The notes under the pieces: model-generated | Databases searched by the model: none | What the model was told of the DNA's origin: nothing | What the model saw: only the letters and a program-made list of their open reading frames with translations | In this document: positions 34,856-44,380 of the stretch, in pieces | Numbering within the stretch: position 1 is the stretch's first letter | How the letters are laid out: each line of letters begins with the position of its first letter | Assembly (NCBI GenBank): GCA_021732085.1 | Contig: JAKFVQ010000009.1 | Coordinates: 124,001-188,000 of the forward strand | DNA: 64,000 bases | Reading direction: 5' to 3' | From: Candidatus Obscuribacterales bacterium | GTDB lineage: Bacteria > Cyanobacteriota > Vampirovibrionia > Obscuribacterales > Obscuribacteraceae | Made by a program: the position numbers and the translations under genes

Positions 34856-35228
34856 TTATTTCGCTCCTCTCGAATCCATTTGACGGCAGCAGTCGCCGAC
34901 CGTTTGCCCGGAGCATGGCAAGACCCTTACCATCTCCTTTGCATAGCAAAAAGGCTATGCCGAGATATCCAAAGAAAGATTTTAGCAGCTAGGCTCTGTC
35001 ACAGTGATGCTTCAAAGAAATTCGTTATGTTCAGCGGCTGATTTCTGAGCCGTGAGTGAAAAATGTTAAACAATTTTTATCCGGAAGCGTTTTTCACCGT
35101 CCCTTGAAGCGCCCTATTTGCAGCACCTTCAAACGAGAAAGACGAAACGTGTCAGAGACCAGCTGTCCAAATTCCATCAAAAAGTAATAAATACTAGATA
35201 TGCTCGTCTGAGTCTTGGGTTGAACTGA
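34856..35228. other. rpsR leader and divergent intergenic region
   Basis: Contains GCATAGC-AAAAAG-GCTATGC (34941-34960), a perfect seven-pair hairpin, which on the minus strand would sit in the rpsR leader, and nearer the gene 'TTGCC...GGCAA' with a CCG in the loop, faintly like the S6:S18 leader motif. The right part lies upstream of the small gene at 35229. No confident promoter or coding sequence. Confidence 0.4.
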
Positions 35229-35438
35229 ATGACAAATCTGCCAACGGCTAAACACATTACATTCCTGGACACCAGCTTAAACTGGGATGCCCTGGTTGAT
35301 TCGACACGGAACAATCCTGATAACAACGATAAGCTCTTTGACGCATTACAGGCTGAAATCAGCGAACGCTTGTCCATCGGCTTTGGCACATTCACTGACT
35401 TTGAAAATAGAAAAATAGGCAGCTCCGGCAAGGGCTAA
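35229..35438 (+). CDS. Small orphan protein, 69 residues
   Basis: Not recognised. The protein is soluble and acidic with a possible helix 'NDKLFDALQAEISERLSIGFG'. There is no strong ribosome binding site before the ATG, so the call rests on length, sensible composition and the gap it fills. It lies 71 bases before a signal-anchored orphan on the same strand. Confidence 0.4.
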   Translation: MTNLPTAKHITFLDTSLNWDALVDSTRNNPDNNDKLFDALQAEISERLSIGFGTFTDFENRKIGSSGKG

Positions 35439-35509
35439 GGCCCAAACACTAGATTTTTCCCTATGTGAAAACAGCATCTGCAGAGCTAAGATGGCTCTGA
35501 GGGAATAAA

Positions 35510-36223
35510 ATGCGCTTGAACTTGCCACTCACTGTAGTTGCAGTTACTGTCTTGGGACTAAGTTTTAGTTCCGTCATTTACCATTTCGCAGTCAAGCTCG
35601 ACCAGCACACAGAATCCGAACTGGCAGCAGAGGAACCTGAATCCGGCCATCCGGTCGGAGCGATTTACAGCGTAGATAGCAGCACCGGTCCTCATCGTGA
35701 AGTCGCACTGTTCTTCAGCGGCTTCGGAACCGCGCGCGTGCTTGGACATTTGCAGAACAACAAAGAGAAAACACTGATTGATTTTGACAAGCAGTTAGTG
35801 ACGAAGGTAAATACCCAGACCAAATGGATTAATACCAGCAAGCTCGAACCGTTCGAATATCCGCCCATCATTAACCCGAAGGCTGCGCGCAAAATGAAAG
35901 CAGATTGCATTGGCAGCGGAATCAGCAAGTCCTATCCATACCATCGCTGGCGAAAAGAGCAAGGTGCAGACGAATGGGAAGTGTGGACGGATGATCGCGA
36001 TCATTTTCCCGTGTACTACAGATCGGTGCACAACGGAGAAGTGCTGTCGTGGACGATCATTAATACCTGGATTGACGAAAGCGTGAAAACGCAAGAGACC
36101 TTTTTCACGACTCAAGCCGATCCGCCACCTCCACAACCGATCGCGCACGAAGATCAAGAGAAGAACAGCAAGAGAAAGAAGCAAGCAGACAAAAAGCGCA
36201 GACATTCATCAAGGCCATCCTAA
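35510..36223 (+). CDS. Orphan exported or membrane-anchored protein
   Basis: 237 residues, not recognised. An N-terminal hydrophobic segment ('LPLTVVAVTVLGLSFSSVIYHFAV') would anchor or export it. The middle is folded and rich in aromatic residues ('FFSGFGTARVLGHLQNNKEKTLIDFDKQLVTKVN', 'SYPYHRWRKEQGADEWEVWTDDRDHFPVYYRSVHNGEVLSWTIINTWID'). The last 30 residues are strongly basic ('EKNSKRKKQADKKRRHSSRPS') after a short Pro run. No catalytic motif. Downstream lies the LysM protein, 271 bases on. Confidence 0.65.
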   Translation: MRLNLPLTVVAVTVLGLSFSSVIYHFAVKLDQHTESELAAEEPESGHPVGAIYSVDSSTGPHREVALFFSGFGTARVLGHLQNNKEKTLIDFDKQLVTKVNTQTKWINTSKLEPFEYPPIINPKAARKMKADCIGSGISKSYPYHRWRKEQGADEWEVWTDDRDHFPVYYRSVHNGEVLSWTIINTWIDESVKTQETFFTTQADPPPPQPIAHEDQEKNSKRKKQADKKRRHSSRPS

Positions 36224-36493
36224 ATTGGAAACCCGCACCGTCAAAAAGATGAAACGGAAAATTCGTATTTTCCCCATGCCTGAACAATTCCACAGTGAAA
36301 CTTGCAGCATAATTCAATTGACCATGACAAAAATTTCAATTATTATTTTGCTCTGATGAAACTCTTTGCATCTTAAATTCATGACCATTCGGCGGTGTTT
36401 TACACCGGTCCTGGATTTAGCAACGAGATAGGGTTGGAAAGCCTCACAGGCTTTTGTTTCTGAATAAAACATTTGTTGTACGGGGAATGATTC

Positions 36494-39400
36494 ATGCCTC
36501 CGGGTGCTGACGCGCGAAAACCTGATGTAACTGAAGCGCAGAAAAATCTGCTGGATGGTAAAACCACCGGTAGCGATGCGCTTATGAACGATGTGCAGCG
36601 CCAACAACAAAATCAAAGACAGCAACAAAATTACCTGCAGAGTTCCGAAAAAGGCACAAATGCCTATGGCGAAATCAATGAAAAGCCAGATCCAAACCGA
36701 ATTCGCGACACTTCTGAACAACTTACTAAGCCGCCTGCAGATGGAAATACCAGAGGCGCACTAGATCTCCACAGACAGATGACCAGCAACACAGGCTTCG
36801 GCGGTGAGCGCACGGTTACTGACGCCAATGGAAACAAGATAAAAGGTATTGAGCACTTCGATAAAAAGACAGGAGTGCATACATTGACTGTGCAGGGCGA
36901 CAATGGTCTGACCCATTACAAAATAATGGATGGCGGTCGCAATCTGCAGAAGCTAGATAAGGAAGGCAAGGCAGAAGGTGACCCGGTTAGAATTCGCAAC
37001 AGCCAAGCCGAGCGAAATAACGGCAATGATGCTAACGATCGCGGAAAGACAAGACCTGATGGAACTCCACGTGATGGACGCGATGGTGGCGATAAGCAGA
37101 CAGCAGAAAAGCCTGGGACAGAAAGAGGTCATAGAAAAGGCGACGGCACCGACACCAATAAAGAACCGACCAAACAAGAACCTGGCAAGCAGGATGGCAA
37201 ACAACCTGTTATCGAAGCCACAAAACCAGGTGACATCAAAGCAGCAGTGACACCGGACAATCCGGTCAAACAGCACGGTGGTCATAACGAAAGACCCACC
37301 ATTAATAATGAAGAAGGCAAATCCTTCCGCCCAGGACGCGATCATGGCGACCGCGGAGATCGTGGCGATAAAAACAACCCAACAACCAACAATGACGGGA
37401 CCAAGAACTCGCCGACCGTTAATCCTTACGATAACGGCGTAAATCATCGCCGCATTGGTGGCGACAATAACCCAAATCCTAACCCGAACGGCGGGGACAA
37501 CAACCGCAACAATCGTGCCGGCGACAATAATAACCAGGGCGATAACAATCGCGGCTGGAATCGCGGCGGCGATCAAAATCGTGGAGATCAAAATCGTGGC
37601 GATCAGAATCGCGGAGATCAAACCCGTGGCGATCAAAACGGCAGACGTGACTTCAACAACCAGAATCCACAAGACAGAATGGAAGCCAGACGCCAGCATG
37701 ATGCCCGTGTCATGGATAGCATGTCCAACCAAAACATGAGTTCCGAACGTGCAGCAGCCGATCTTCGCCGCGCGGAAATTGCAGCTCGCATGGAACAAAT
37801 GCACGCCCAACAACATCAAAATCCGAACCGCCCCGGAGCCGAATTCGGGCGCCAGCAGGATCGCATGGTTCAAATGAATATGGATGGACGCAATCCGGCA
37901 GCAAGACCGGAAGGTCTATCTGTCAGAAGCGAAATGATTGGAAGAGCCGCAGCAATGGAAGCGGCGATGGATCGACAAGCCACGCAAGATCGCATGGGAA
38001 GAATGAATCCAGCGATGGAAGCCAGGCTCGGAATGGACCTCCAGAATCACGGCAATCGCGCTGCGATGCTGGAGATGATGACCAAGTTCGAGAATGGAAA
38101 GCTCGGTCACGCCGGTCGCGAAGGCGACATGGGCAACTTCCTGAAAGGACTAAAACCAGCTGACTTTGCAGGAATGAAAGACTTCCTCTCTCAAGACAGC
38201 AAAATGACTGCATTGCAATTCTCCAGACTCGATGCACGCGCACAAGTCCAACTACAAGATATGCTCACTCTCACCGGCAGAGCGAATGGTCGCCTTGATG
38301 GCGCATTTGCCACTTCCACAGAGGGTGTAAAGCTCAGCGGACGAATTAACGAACTGGTTGGGCGCGAAGGCTTAGACCGTGTACCGACGCCGGAGCAATC
38401 GCGCATGATGCTTCGCGAACTCTTCGGCACGAAAGACGGACACGGCGAGCGCGCAAATTTGACAAACTCTCAAGAGCTCAACATGTCCCGCCTCCTTGGT
38501 CAAAGAGAAGCGGATCAAAAAGTCGCAGGCAACTTCACTTTGAAGGGCGAGAATGCATTGCTTGTGAAAGACCTGATCGAAAAAATCGGTGTCAAAGAAA
38601 CAGTAACTCAATCAAAAGTAGAAGCTATTAAAGCAGCTGAAACCACGACTGTTAAAGCAACTGAAACAGCACACAATGCGACACTTGAAGCTACCGGCAG
38701 AGTCGTCGATCGCGCCCAAGCTGCAACGGCTGCCGAAATGGCCGCACAAAAACTCAACGAACAAAAAACAGAAGCAAAACCAGCAGAAAACGTCCGCGTT
38801 GCCGAACGCGCCGTTGATGCCACCATCGCCCAGCAAGTCCAAGTCGCCAAATCAACTGACGCGGCAGACAATAAATATGGAATGCCGGCTGATGACAAAG
38901 CTCTAGCCAACAAAACCGGTGAGAAGGAGAAGGAAAAAGAGAAAGACGAAAAGGTAGAACAAAAACGCGAACTAACTCCGGAAGAACTGGCAGCCCTTCT
39001 TGCACGCAAAGTCAAAGAGCAAAAAGACAAAGCCAGCAAAGAAAAGGATCAAGCGTCCGAAAACAACAAGAAGGATCCAACAAAGCGCTCACGTCAGCGC
39101 TATCGCGTTCGCCAGAACGACACTCTACACGCACTGGCAATACGCTTCCTCCAAGACGAGAAGCTGGCTTCCGCCATCTACCACATCAACCGCAACGTCA
39201 TTCCGCTCACCACACACGGTGGCAAGCACTACAGCAATCCGCAAATCAACACCTTGATCTGGATACCAGGCGACGACGATATTGAAGCATTCAAGAATGC
39301 CAGCGCCCAAAAGAAATATAGCCACATTGGCTTCAAAGGCGTCAAGTACGGATCGGCTGCAGACGAATTGAATGCTCACTTCGGTGGAGATTGGAAGGCT

Positions 39401-40402
39401 GACGAAGCAGCTGCTTCAGCCGCAGAAGTAGAAAACAAAAACGCTGAGCGACGCAACAACATTGCCAAACTTCTCGGACCGTTCAAAAAAGAAGAAGCGG
39501 CCGATGGCAGAATCAGATACAACGTTCGCCTCGGTGATAGCCTGAAGAGCATCGCGCTCAAGCATCCAGCACTGCAGCAAGTCGAGCTGTGGAAGCTGAT
39601 TGCACACGTAAATGAACTCAACACTGAAGTCGATGCCAAAGGCTCCCCGCTAAGCACATTGAAGCGCGGCGACAGTATCGTGCTTCCAAACGCAGAGGAA
39701 ATAGAGCAGTTCAAGAAAACCGGCGAGTTGCCGGGCAGCGCAACTGTTGAAGAAACAAAAGACGAAGAACTTGCTGCCGCTGACGAAAGCTCCAGCAACT
39801 CCAAGTTCGGCGCAGACGTCAGCGCAATGATCTCAAGCTTTACCCCATTTGGTTTTAACTTACCGCAAGCCGAGACGTCAACTGCAGAAACAACCCAAGT
39901 AGAAGAAACATACAAATCAGTTCAAGCCGAACAAACTGATTTTGCACCGGTCGCGGCCGAACATGAAGAAGAGACCGATGAAGAGGATCACGACCCGAGC
40001 GTAGCAGCATTCCAGCCAGGATCTCAAAAAGTATGGAATAGCGCTTTCAACAAATTCAGAGCTGAAGCAACAGCTCGCAGTGTCGACGATCTCGAAACAT
40101 TCATGAGCCAGGTCAATGGTGCCGAAACTCTGGTTCTCTCAGAAACGGCTCGCCTTGTTGCCTCGGGAAAAGCAGATTCCCTCGCAGATGGATATAACTT
40201 GAGCCTTGAAATATTCCAAGATGGCAACTGGGAAGCCGTAGTGAAGTACGAGATAAGTGAAGCTGGTTGCACGCACCAGACATTCGACGGCTCGTACCGC
40301 CGTTCTCGCCCGCTCAACCTGTCACACACACAAGTCTTTGAACTTGCCAAAAACGATCTTGCTCGCAACTGGCAGAACCACATCAGCGCTTACGGTAACT
40401 AA
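36494..40402 (+). CDS. Giant LysM-domain protein with low-complexity N-terminal half
   Basis: 1302 residues. Two LysM-like modules, known to bind peptidoglycan or chitin, lie near residues 869-925 ('RYRVRQNDTLHALAIRF...ILIWIPGDD') and 1008-1068 ('RYNVRLGDSLKSIALKH...GDSIVLPN'). Residues about 160-400 are Asn/Asp/Gly/Arg-rich with a tandem 'NRGDQ' run near 360; 400-560 are Met/Arg-rich helices; 720-860 are Ala/Glu/Lys-rich. A further folded part closes the protein (from about 1175). There is no signal peptide, so export, if any, uses another route. An early segment ('FGGERTVTDANGNKIKG') loosely recalls the domain of the 28.7-31.5 kb paralogues. Confidence 0.78.
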   Translation: MPPGADARKPDVTEAQKNLLDGKTTGSDALMNDVQRQQQNQRQQQNYLQSSEKGTNAYGEINEKPDPNRIRDTSEQLTKPPADGNTRGALDLHRQMTSNTGFGGERTVTDANGNKIKGIEHFDKKTGVHTLTVQGDNGLTHYKIMDGGRNLQKLDKEGKAEGDPVRIRNSQAERNNGNDANDRGKTRPDGTPRDGRDGGDKQTAEKPGTERGHRKGDGTDTNKEPTKQEPGKQDGKQPVIEATKPGDIKAAVTPDNPVKQHGGHNERPTINNEEGKSFRPGRDHGDRGDRGDKNNPTTNNDGTKNSPTVNPYDNGVNHRRIGGDNNPNPNPNGGDNNRNNRAGDNNNQGDNNRGWNRGGDQNRGDQNRGDQNRGDQTRGDQNGRRDFNNQNPQDRMEARRQHDARVMDSMSNQNMSSERAAADLRRAEIAARMEQMHAQQHQNPNRPGAEFGRQQDRMVQMNMDGRNPAARPEGLSVRSEMIGRAAAMEAAMDRQATQDRMGRMNPAMEARLGMDLQNHGNRAAMLEMMTKFENGKLGHAGREGDMGNFLKGLKPADFAGMKDFLSQDSKMTALQFSRLDARAQVQLQDMLTLTGRANGRLDGAFATSTEGVKLSGRINELVGREGLDRVPTPEQSRMMLRELFGTKDGHGERANLTNSQELNMSRLLGQREADQKVAGNFTLKGENALLVKDLIEKIGVKETVTQSKVEAIKAAETTTVKATETAHNATLEATGRVVDRAQAATAAEMAAQKLNEQKTEAKPAENVRVAERAVDATIAQQVQVAKSTDAADNKYGMPADDKALANKTGEKEKEKEKDEKVEQKRELTPEELAALLARKVKEQKDKASKEKDQASENNKKDPTKRSRQRYRVRQNDTLHALAIRFLQDEKLASAIYHINRNVIPLTTHGGKHYSNPQINTLIWIPGDDDIEAFKNASAQKKYSHIGFKGVKYGSAADELNAHFGGDWKADEAAASAAEVENKNAERRNNIAKLLGPFKKEEAADGRIRYNVRLGDSLKSIALKHPALQQVELWKLIAHVNELNTEVDAKGSPLSTLKRGDSIVLPNAEEIEQFKKTGELPGSATVEETKDEELAAADESSSNSKFGADVSAMISSFTPFGFNLPQAETSTAETTQVEETYKSVQAEQTDFAPVAAEHEEETDEEDHDPSVAAFQPGSQKVWNSAFNKFRAEATARSVDDLETFMSQVNGAETLVLSETARLVASGKADSLADGYNLSLEIFQDGNWEAVVKYEISEAGCTHQTFDGSYRRSRPLNLSHTQVFELAKNDLARNWQNHISAYGN

Positions 40403-40516
40403 GAATCAAGTATCTTCCTTTTTATAAAGCAGCGATATTGGTGAAAAAAAACTACTGATCGCCATGGTCGATGCGCGCAGACAAATCAATTAGCGGCTGT
40501 TGGCTGACGGTCCCTC

Positions 40517-43500
40517 TTACTCAGGTCGATCGACTTTGATCTCAATTGCGCGATTGTTTCGGCCAACGGTGACTACATCATTTGGCTTTATGAGGACGTT
40601 TTGTCCAGACTCAATCGCCTTGCCATTTACTTGCATTCCGTTCGTAGAGGTATTTCTGATATAGAGTTGCCCTTCTGCTGTTAGTCCAACATAACCGTGC
40701 ATATTTGCTATGGTCGGATCTTTCGCCAACTGAATATCTATTCCTTGGAAGCGACCAATTTTCAACTCCTTGCCAGGGGAAAGAGCTTTTCCGTTTACGG
40801 ATACCAAATCGCTTTCGAGCAGTTCTGCTGGATTAGTGATTTTAGCCTCGGGGGCCTTTATTGCGTCCTTCGGAAAGGCGCGCGCTTCGTCTGTAAGAAC
40901 CAGCGGTTTCAAGACACCATCAACTGATGCTGCAGTTAAGAGCGAATCAATATTGGAACTTGTTGCTCCGCCGCCGTTTGTTTCTGTTTCTGCGGGCTTG
41001 GCAGTATTTTCCACTCCCGTCTCAGCTTCCGGAGGCCCAGACTTCGCTTCGCTTTCAACAGGACGACTTTCGGTGCCAGTTTGCTCAGTAGCGGCCGGTT
41101 TTGCTTCAGCTGAATTTTCAGCCGGAGCTGTACGATTTTCTGCAGGAACACCCTCAACGGTTTCAGCAGGTCGAGTCTCCAGTGGAATCTCTTGCTCAGC
41201 AGCCTCAGCAGCCTTGGGAGCAGCCATTTCCTTCTGAACAGTTTCATAGGTACCCATCAACCTTTGAACATCTGCTTGTGATGCAACATAAGATCGCTCG
41301 ACGAACAACCCTTCAGGAACCATGCTTAGTTCGGGCTTTAAGGTACTGCCCCCGGGTGCGCCACCTTCTGGAGCTTCTGCAGATCCGGCGGCTTTCTGAG
41401 CTTGCGGTGTAACTTCCCTCGGTTTAATCCCAAGATCCAGAGCTTCTTTTCCATGCGGAGTTCGCTTTGTCGCTAACTCAAACTCGTTTCCATTGAAGAT
41501 CAACTTATCGGCTGTGCTAATGGGATACGGCTTCTTAGCTTCAATTGGCGCTCCATTGAGCGACCACAATTCATGCCCGTGGTTAACCTGGAAGTAGGCA
41601 TCGCCTTTTGAATCTAGACCAAACTTAGCCATTGTGTCGTTGGCAACAACGCTGCCGCGCTTTCCATCTTTGAATAGAGGAATCATAGTGGCATCGCCGG
41701 GACGAACAAGCATTTTACCGAAAACACGGAACTTGCCTTCGCCGATCTCAAAGTCGCCACGAGGCCTTGGTGGTCTTAAATTCTCAGGCGGCGTTTCCGG
41801 TCCATCTCTAAAACGTCCATCACGGTCGCCAAATCTGCCACCATCGCGATCAGCAAATCGACCACCGTCGCGATCGCCAAATCTGCCACCACGATCATCA
41901 CGCCTGTCGCGTCCAGCATCTCGATCACCAAAGCGCCCGCTATCACGATCGCCAGGGCGCGCCCCGTCCGAGCTTTCCGTTGGAGCCAACTTCTTAGCAA
42001 GCTCGGCGTCAACCCTGTAATGCAGTTGCATCTCGTACGATGGTGGATTGCCTTCGGTACCGGCAAAACCTTTCTTCTGGAAATCGAAAACTAGAGAATT
42101 ATCAAAGACGAGCTTATCGCCACCTTTTACATCAAGGTAAGTCTTGCCCGGCCGAATCGATCTACCGTTCATAGACCAGAGCTCACGACCATAATCAACA
42201 CTAATATACGGCCAGCCTGTGGCATCACGTCCAAAAGTCGCAATCGAAGTAGCTTTACTTATGTCGCCTACTGTGCCTGTTTTATTGAATCCTAAAGGAG
42301 CTGAATCGCTCATCTCGAGCTTGCGTCCGAAAATATTGAAACCATCTTCTCGCGGTGTTTCGTTCGGACCATAGAATCGTTTATAAGGACGAGCGACCGT
42401 GGCTCTAATTTCCGGTCCAGCGCCTTCGGGTTTAGCAGCCGTAGCATCGGCTGGCGGCTTACCCGCCTCGCTTGACTCCTCGCCGAGTGCAACTGGCGAC
42501 AATCTTTCAGATACAGGGAAGCTGGATGCTTTATTCGCTGAATCTTTTCCTACACTAAGAGAGAACTGCTCAAAGTTTGATCTTGGCGTCAACATTACTG
42601 TGCGATCAGCGGCACTAGACCGACCTGTGAATACATCTCTTGCGCTGGCAGGTCCCTCGAGAATGGAGCATGTTCCTATTAGTCCGAAACTACCCGCGGT
42701 GCGCGCAGGCATAATGCCATTGCCTCTGTGTTCAAGTTGCAACACGCGAGCGTCCCCCCAAACTCTTCCCGCCGGACCCTGCAGGGCCGACAGGAGCGTC
42801 TCGATGCGCTGGCGAACAACTACTTGCGCCTCAGCGCTAGTAGCCCCACCTTTTACTTCGTTGTGGAATCTACTTAACTGATCTTTTCCTTCGACAATTT
42901 TGAAGTCCGCGATGCTACCGTCAGCCGCTTTTGTTAGACCAACCTTGTCAGTCAGATGACGAGCATTGGTTACGCTGGTACCTTCTCTTTGTGCGCCAAG
43001 CCAATGTGCAGTGGACAAAGTGCCACCAACAACGACCATTCCTGTGACGCTTTCTTTCAATTCTTGTCCTGTAGGCAACAAGCGACCATCGCGTAACGCT
43101 GTCGCCTCAGCGGCCACAAGCCCCGCCGGCACACCGGATAGAGCTCCAGGAAGCAGCGGACCACGAAGAGTTGCTGCCAAAGCATCTTTTACAGGCGATG
43201 CGAGCCTACCTTCTAAGAAAGTTGAGCCGGTCGCCAATCCTTTTCCAATGAATGGGGATGTGAGTGACAAGCTTCCGAAAACTGCCAGGTCACTTACGCC
43301 ATGTTTAAGTCGATCCTTGCCAAAGTTCGCAGTACCAACAACTTTCTCATCGGATGGATTGAGAAGAGAACCATATAGGAAACCAGCAGTTCCGGACAAC
43401 GCGGCTTCTTGTACGGCAAAGCGAGACAAGCTATGCGTGACACCTGTATCAAGTGCGCTCTTAACTGCTGTTTCGCCAAAAGCCAAGCTCGCGGTGCCCT

Positions 43501-43822
43501 TCACTCCTCCTCTAAGAGCAAGAAAAGGAATGGTCATACCAACAGCTCCACCGAGCTGTTGCGCATACCAGTTCGATGTATTGAATTGAGCAGGCTCAGG
43601 TGCGCGGACGCCCATCGCTTCGAAAGTGCCTTTGACCGTTTTGTCTACGTTCGTTTGAAGGTTATGATCGGCAATCTGCGCCAGACCTCTAAGCGGCGCA
43701 CTGGTGGCGGTGTAGACGGCGGAATTAACAAACTCGGAAATAGCATTTCTCGGCTTCGATTGCTCCACATCAAGAAGCTCAGCAGCTTTCTTACTATCGA
43801 CCAGCTCAAATTCTTTGCTCAT
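40517..43822 (-). CDS. Giant FHA-domain protein
   Basis: 1101 residues from the ATG at 43822 (GGAAAAG upstream; a GTG at 43858 is a weaker start). The C-terminal 90 residues are a clear FHA domain, a phosphothreonine-binding fold: 'LKIGRFQGIDIQLAKDPTIANMHGYVGL' and 'YIRNTSTNGMQVNGKAIESG' and 'DVVTVGRNNRAIEI'. Two related modules in the middle contain 'YISVDYGRELWSMNGRSIRPGKTYLDVKGGDKLVFDN' and 'YFQVNHGHELWSLNGAPIEAKKPYPISTADKLIFNG'. Between them lie 'RGGRFGDRDGGRFADRDGGR' repeats. The first 200 residues are Gly/Ala-rich and moderately hydrophobic. No kinase sits beside it; one lies at 54475. It is convergent with the LysM gene. Confidence 0.78.
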   Translation of the reverse strand: MSKEFELVDSKKAAELLDVEQSKPRNAISEFVNSAVYTATSAPLRGLAQIADHNLQTNVDKTVKGTFEAMGVRAPEPAQFNTSNWYAQQLGGAVGMTIPFLALRGGVKGTASLAFGETAVKSALDTGVTHSLSRFAVQEAALSGTAGFLYGSLLNPSDEKVVGTANFGKDRLKHGVSDLAVFGSLSLTSPFIGKGLATGSTFLEGRLASPVKDALAATLRGPLLPGALSGVPAGLVAAEATALRDGRLLPTGQELKESVTGMVVVGGTLSTAHWLGAQREGTSVTNARHLTDKVGLTKAADGSIADFKIVEGKDQLSRFHNEVKGGATSAEAQVVVRQRIETLLSALQGPAGRVWGDARVLQLEHRGNGIMPARTAGSFGLIGTCSILEGPASARDVFTGRSSAADRTVMLTPRSNFEQFSLSVGKDSANKASSFPVSERLSPVALGEESSEAGKPPADATAAKPEGAGPEIRATVARPYKRFYGPNETPREDGFNIFGRKLEMSDSAPLGFNKTGTVGDISKATSIATFGRDATGWPYISVDYGRELWSMNGRSIRPGKTYLDVKGGDKLVFDNSLVFDFQKKGFAGTEGNPPSYEMQLHYRVDAELAKKLAPTESSDGARPGDRDSGRFGDRDAGRDRRDDRGGRFGDRDGGRFADRDGGRFGDRDGRFRDGPETPPENLRPPRPRGDFEIGEGKFRVFGKMLVRPGDATMIPLFKDGKRGSVVANDTMAKFGLDSKGDAYFQVNHGHELWSLNGAPIEAKKPYPISTADKLIFNGNEFELATKRTPHGKEALDLGIKPREVTPQAQKAAGSAEAPEGGAPGGSTLKPELSMVPEGLFVERSYVASQADVQRLMGTYETVQKEMAAPKAAEAAEQEIPLETRPAETVEGVPAENRTAPAENSAEAKPAATEQTGTESRPVESEAKSGPPEAETGVENTAKPAETETNGGGATSSNIDSLLTAASVDGVLKPLVLTDEARAFPKDAIKAPEAKITNPAELLESDLVSVNGKALSPGKELKIGRFQGIDIQLAKDPTIANMHGYVGLTAEGQLYIRNTSTNGMQVNGKAIESGQNVLIKPNDVVTVGRNNRAIEIKVDRPE

Positions 43823-44380
43823 CTTTTCCAACTTATTCTCTGCTAAACGCCGATGCACTGAGACGCAAGGATATTTGTCCTAATAACGCGCCAATTTGAG
43901 TTTATGGGAGCTGAAGAGACCTGTCATTGGGGAAAATACGCCCCCCTGGGCACACGGGCACCAGAGCCTGGGGTGCAGAATCAATGCAAGCGAAGCTCGA
44001 ACCTTTCGTTAAACGAGCTCTCCAATGCAGCAACTATGAACTGCCAAGACATTAACCCTTTTCCTTGGTCAAGCTTTAGTCACGAAAGTGCAGCTTTTGC
44101 GTAATTACCCAAGATAATGCGGGCGACCTCTATTTTCAGCCTGTGTTATTTCAGGCACATAATGCTTTCAGTTCTCTTGCAAAATGAGTTCAAAAGGTCA
44201 ATGACTCTAAATGTGGTGGCACAGAAGCAAAGAGGCGCAAAGCCCTGAAACCTTCGTGAAAGTTGGTACTAGCCAAGCGGGTTTGTTAGAAACTTTTGAT
44301 CTAATATGCACCATTTCAAGAGTTCTAACTGACTGATTAGTCGTAAGGTAGATGAGGATCGTACATACCGTTAGACGTAG
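43823..44380. other. Intergenic region, about 560 bases, no confident gene
   Basis: Divergent space between the FHA gene and the TolC-like gene. A GC-rich imperfect inverted repeat occurs at about 43940-43980 (C-run pairing with GCCTGGGGTGC). A 66-codon frame at 43904 has no ribosome site or domain. Promoters of both flanking genes should be here, but I see no convincing hexamer pair. Confidence 0.45.

Noticed and set aside
34466..35041. Plus-strand frame of 191 codons over rpsR
   Set aside because: Antisense to an unambiguous ribosomal protein gene and its terminator; no domain or ribosome site.
36953..37873. Minus-strand open frame of 306 codons rich in Ile/Ala/Val
   Set aside because: Reverse complement of the Asn/Asp/Gly/Arg repeats of the LysM protein; its hydrophobicity is a by-product of those repeats.
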